Shown piece after piece: positions 15,805 through 15,866 of a stretch of DNA of 15,866 nucleotides. The stretch's first letter is position 1; each line of letters begins with the position of its first letter. The stretch lies in assembly GCA_005885165.1 (NCBI GenBank), contig VAXR01000131.1:1-15866 (forward strand), given 5' to 3'. The notes beneath the pieces were generated by a model. That model had not been told where the DNA came from, made no database searches, and saw nothing but the letters and a program-made list of their open reading frames with translations. The position numbers and the translations under genes are program-made. This stretch comes from Actinomycetota bacterium. Its GTDB lineage: Bacteria > Actinomycetota > Thermoleophilia > Solirubrobacterales > Thermoleophilaceae.

Positions 15805-15866
15805 GTGGACCTGGAACGGCTCGACGACCTGCTCGAGCGCTCCGGCGAGCCGCGCTTCCGCGCGCG
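15805..15866 (+). CDS. rlmN: N-terminus of a probable RlmN-type 23S rRNA methyltransferase (3' truncated by window)
   Basis: GTG at 15805 opens a frame to the window end giving LERLDDLLERSGEPRFRAR after the start. That matches the N-terminal accessory-domain pattern of RlmN (a Leu-rich helix followed by GEPxFRAR). Only 20 residues are visible and none of the radical-SAM cysteines, so the assignment rests on a short motif. It is divergent from rluB with 26 bases between the start codons. Confidence 0.5.
   Translation, partial: MDLERLDDLLERSGEPRFRA

Overview
The window is GC-rich bacterial DNA, about 70% G+C by eye. It probably comes from a high-GC actinobacterium, and Thermoleophilia/Solirubrobacterales is my best guess. 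That placement is inferred from three things: long secreted beta-helix and beta-propeller proteins with cysteine-bearing or Fn3-like C-terminal modules, frequent GTG/TTG starts, and the gene order rluB-aroH-hisC-aroF-tyrA-aroA-cmk-der. No rRNA, tRNA, CRISPR array or insertion sequence was seen. No gap without a gene exceeds 300 bases. The longest, 13324-13611, is a regulatory leader.

Layout. Bases 2-4137 form a mixed accessory part. It holds the C-terminal part of a secreted beta-helix protein (+), a small membrane PH-domain protein (+), a membrane acyltransferase (-), an alpha/beta hydrolase (+) and a DUF488 protein (-). From about 15.8 kb down to 3.6 kb almost everything lies on the minus strand as one block: rluB, aroH, hisC, a short leader ORF, aroF, tyrA, aroA, a large secreted Asp-box propeller protein, cmk, der, metK and the DUF488 gene. 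A divergent gene, probably rlmN, begins at the right edge and runs out of the window.

How the genes work together. AroF makes DAHP, AroA makes EPSP, AroH makes prephenate, TyrA makes 4-hydroxyphenylpyruvate, and the HisC-type aminotransferase can make tyrosine (and histidinol phosphate). Stop/start overlaps (aroH-hisC, tyrA-aroA, cmk-der) point to coupled translation. Between hisC and aroF lies an unlisted 28-residue ORF ending in a run of Tyr, Trp and Phe codons, followed by a perfect 10-bp inverted repeat that begins in its stop codon. This looks like a ribosome-mediated attenuator sensing aromatic amino acids, and it is the most interesting item here.

Two housekeeping genes, metK and aroA, are each interrupted by a short out-of-frame internal deletion, of about 38 and about 50 bases by comparison with family motifs. 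Two such lesions in normally essential genes suggest an assembly or sequencing defect, but real mutation cannot be excluded from sequence alone.
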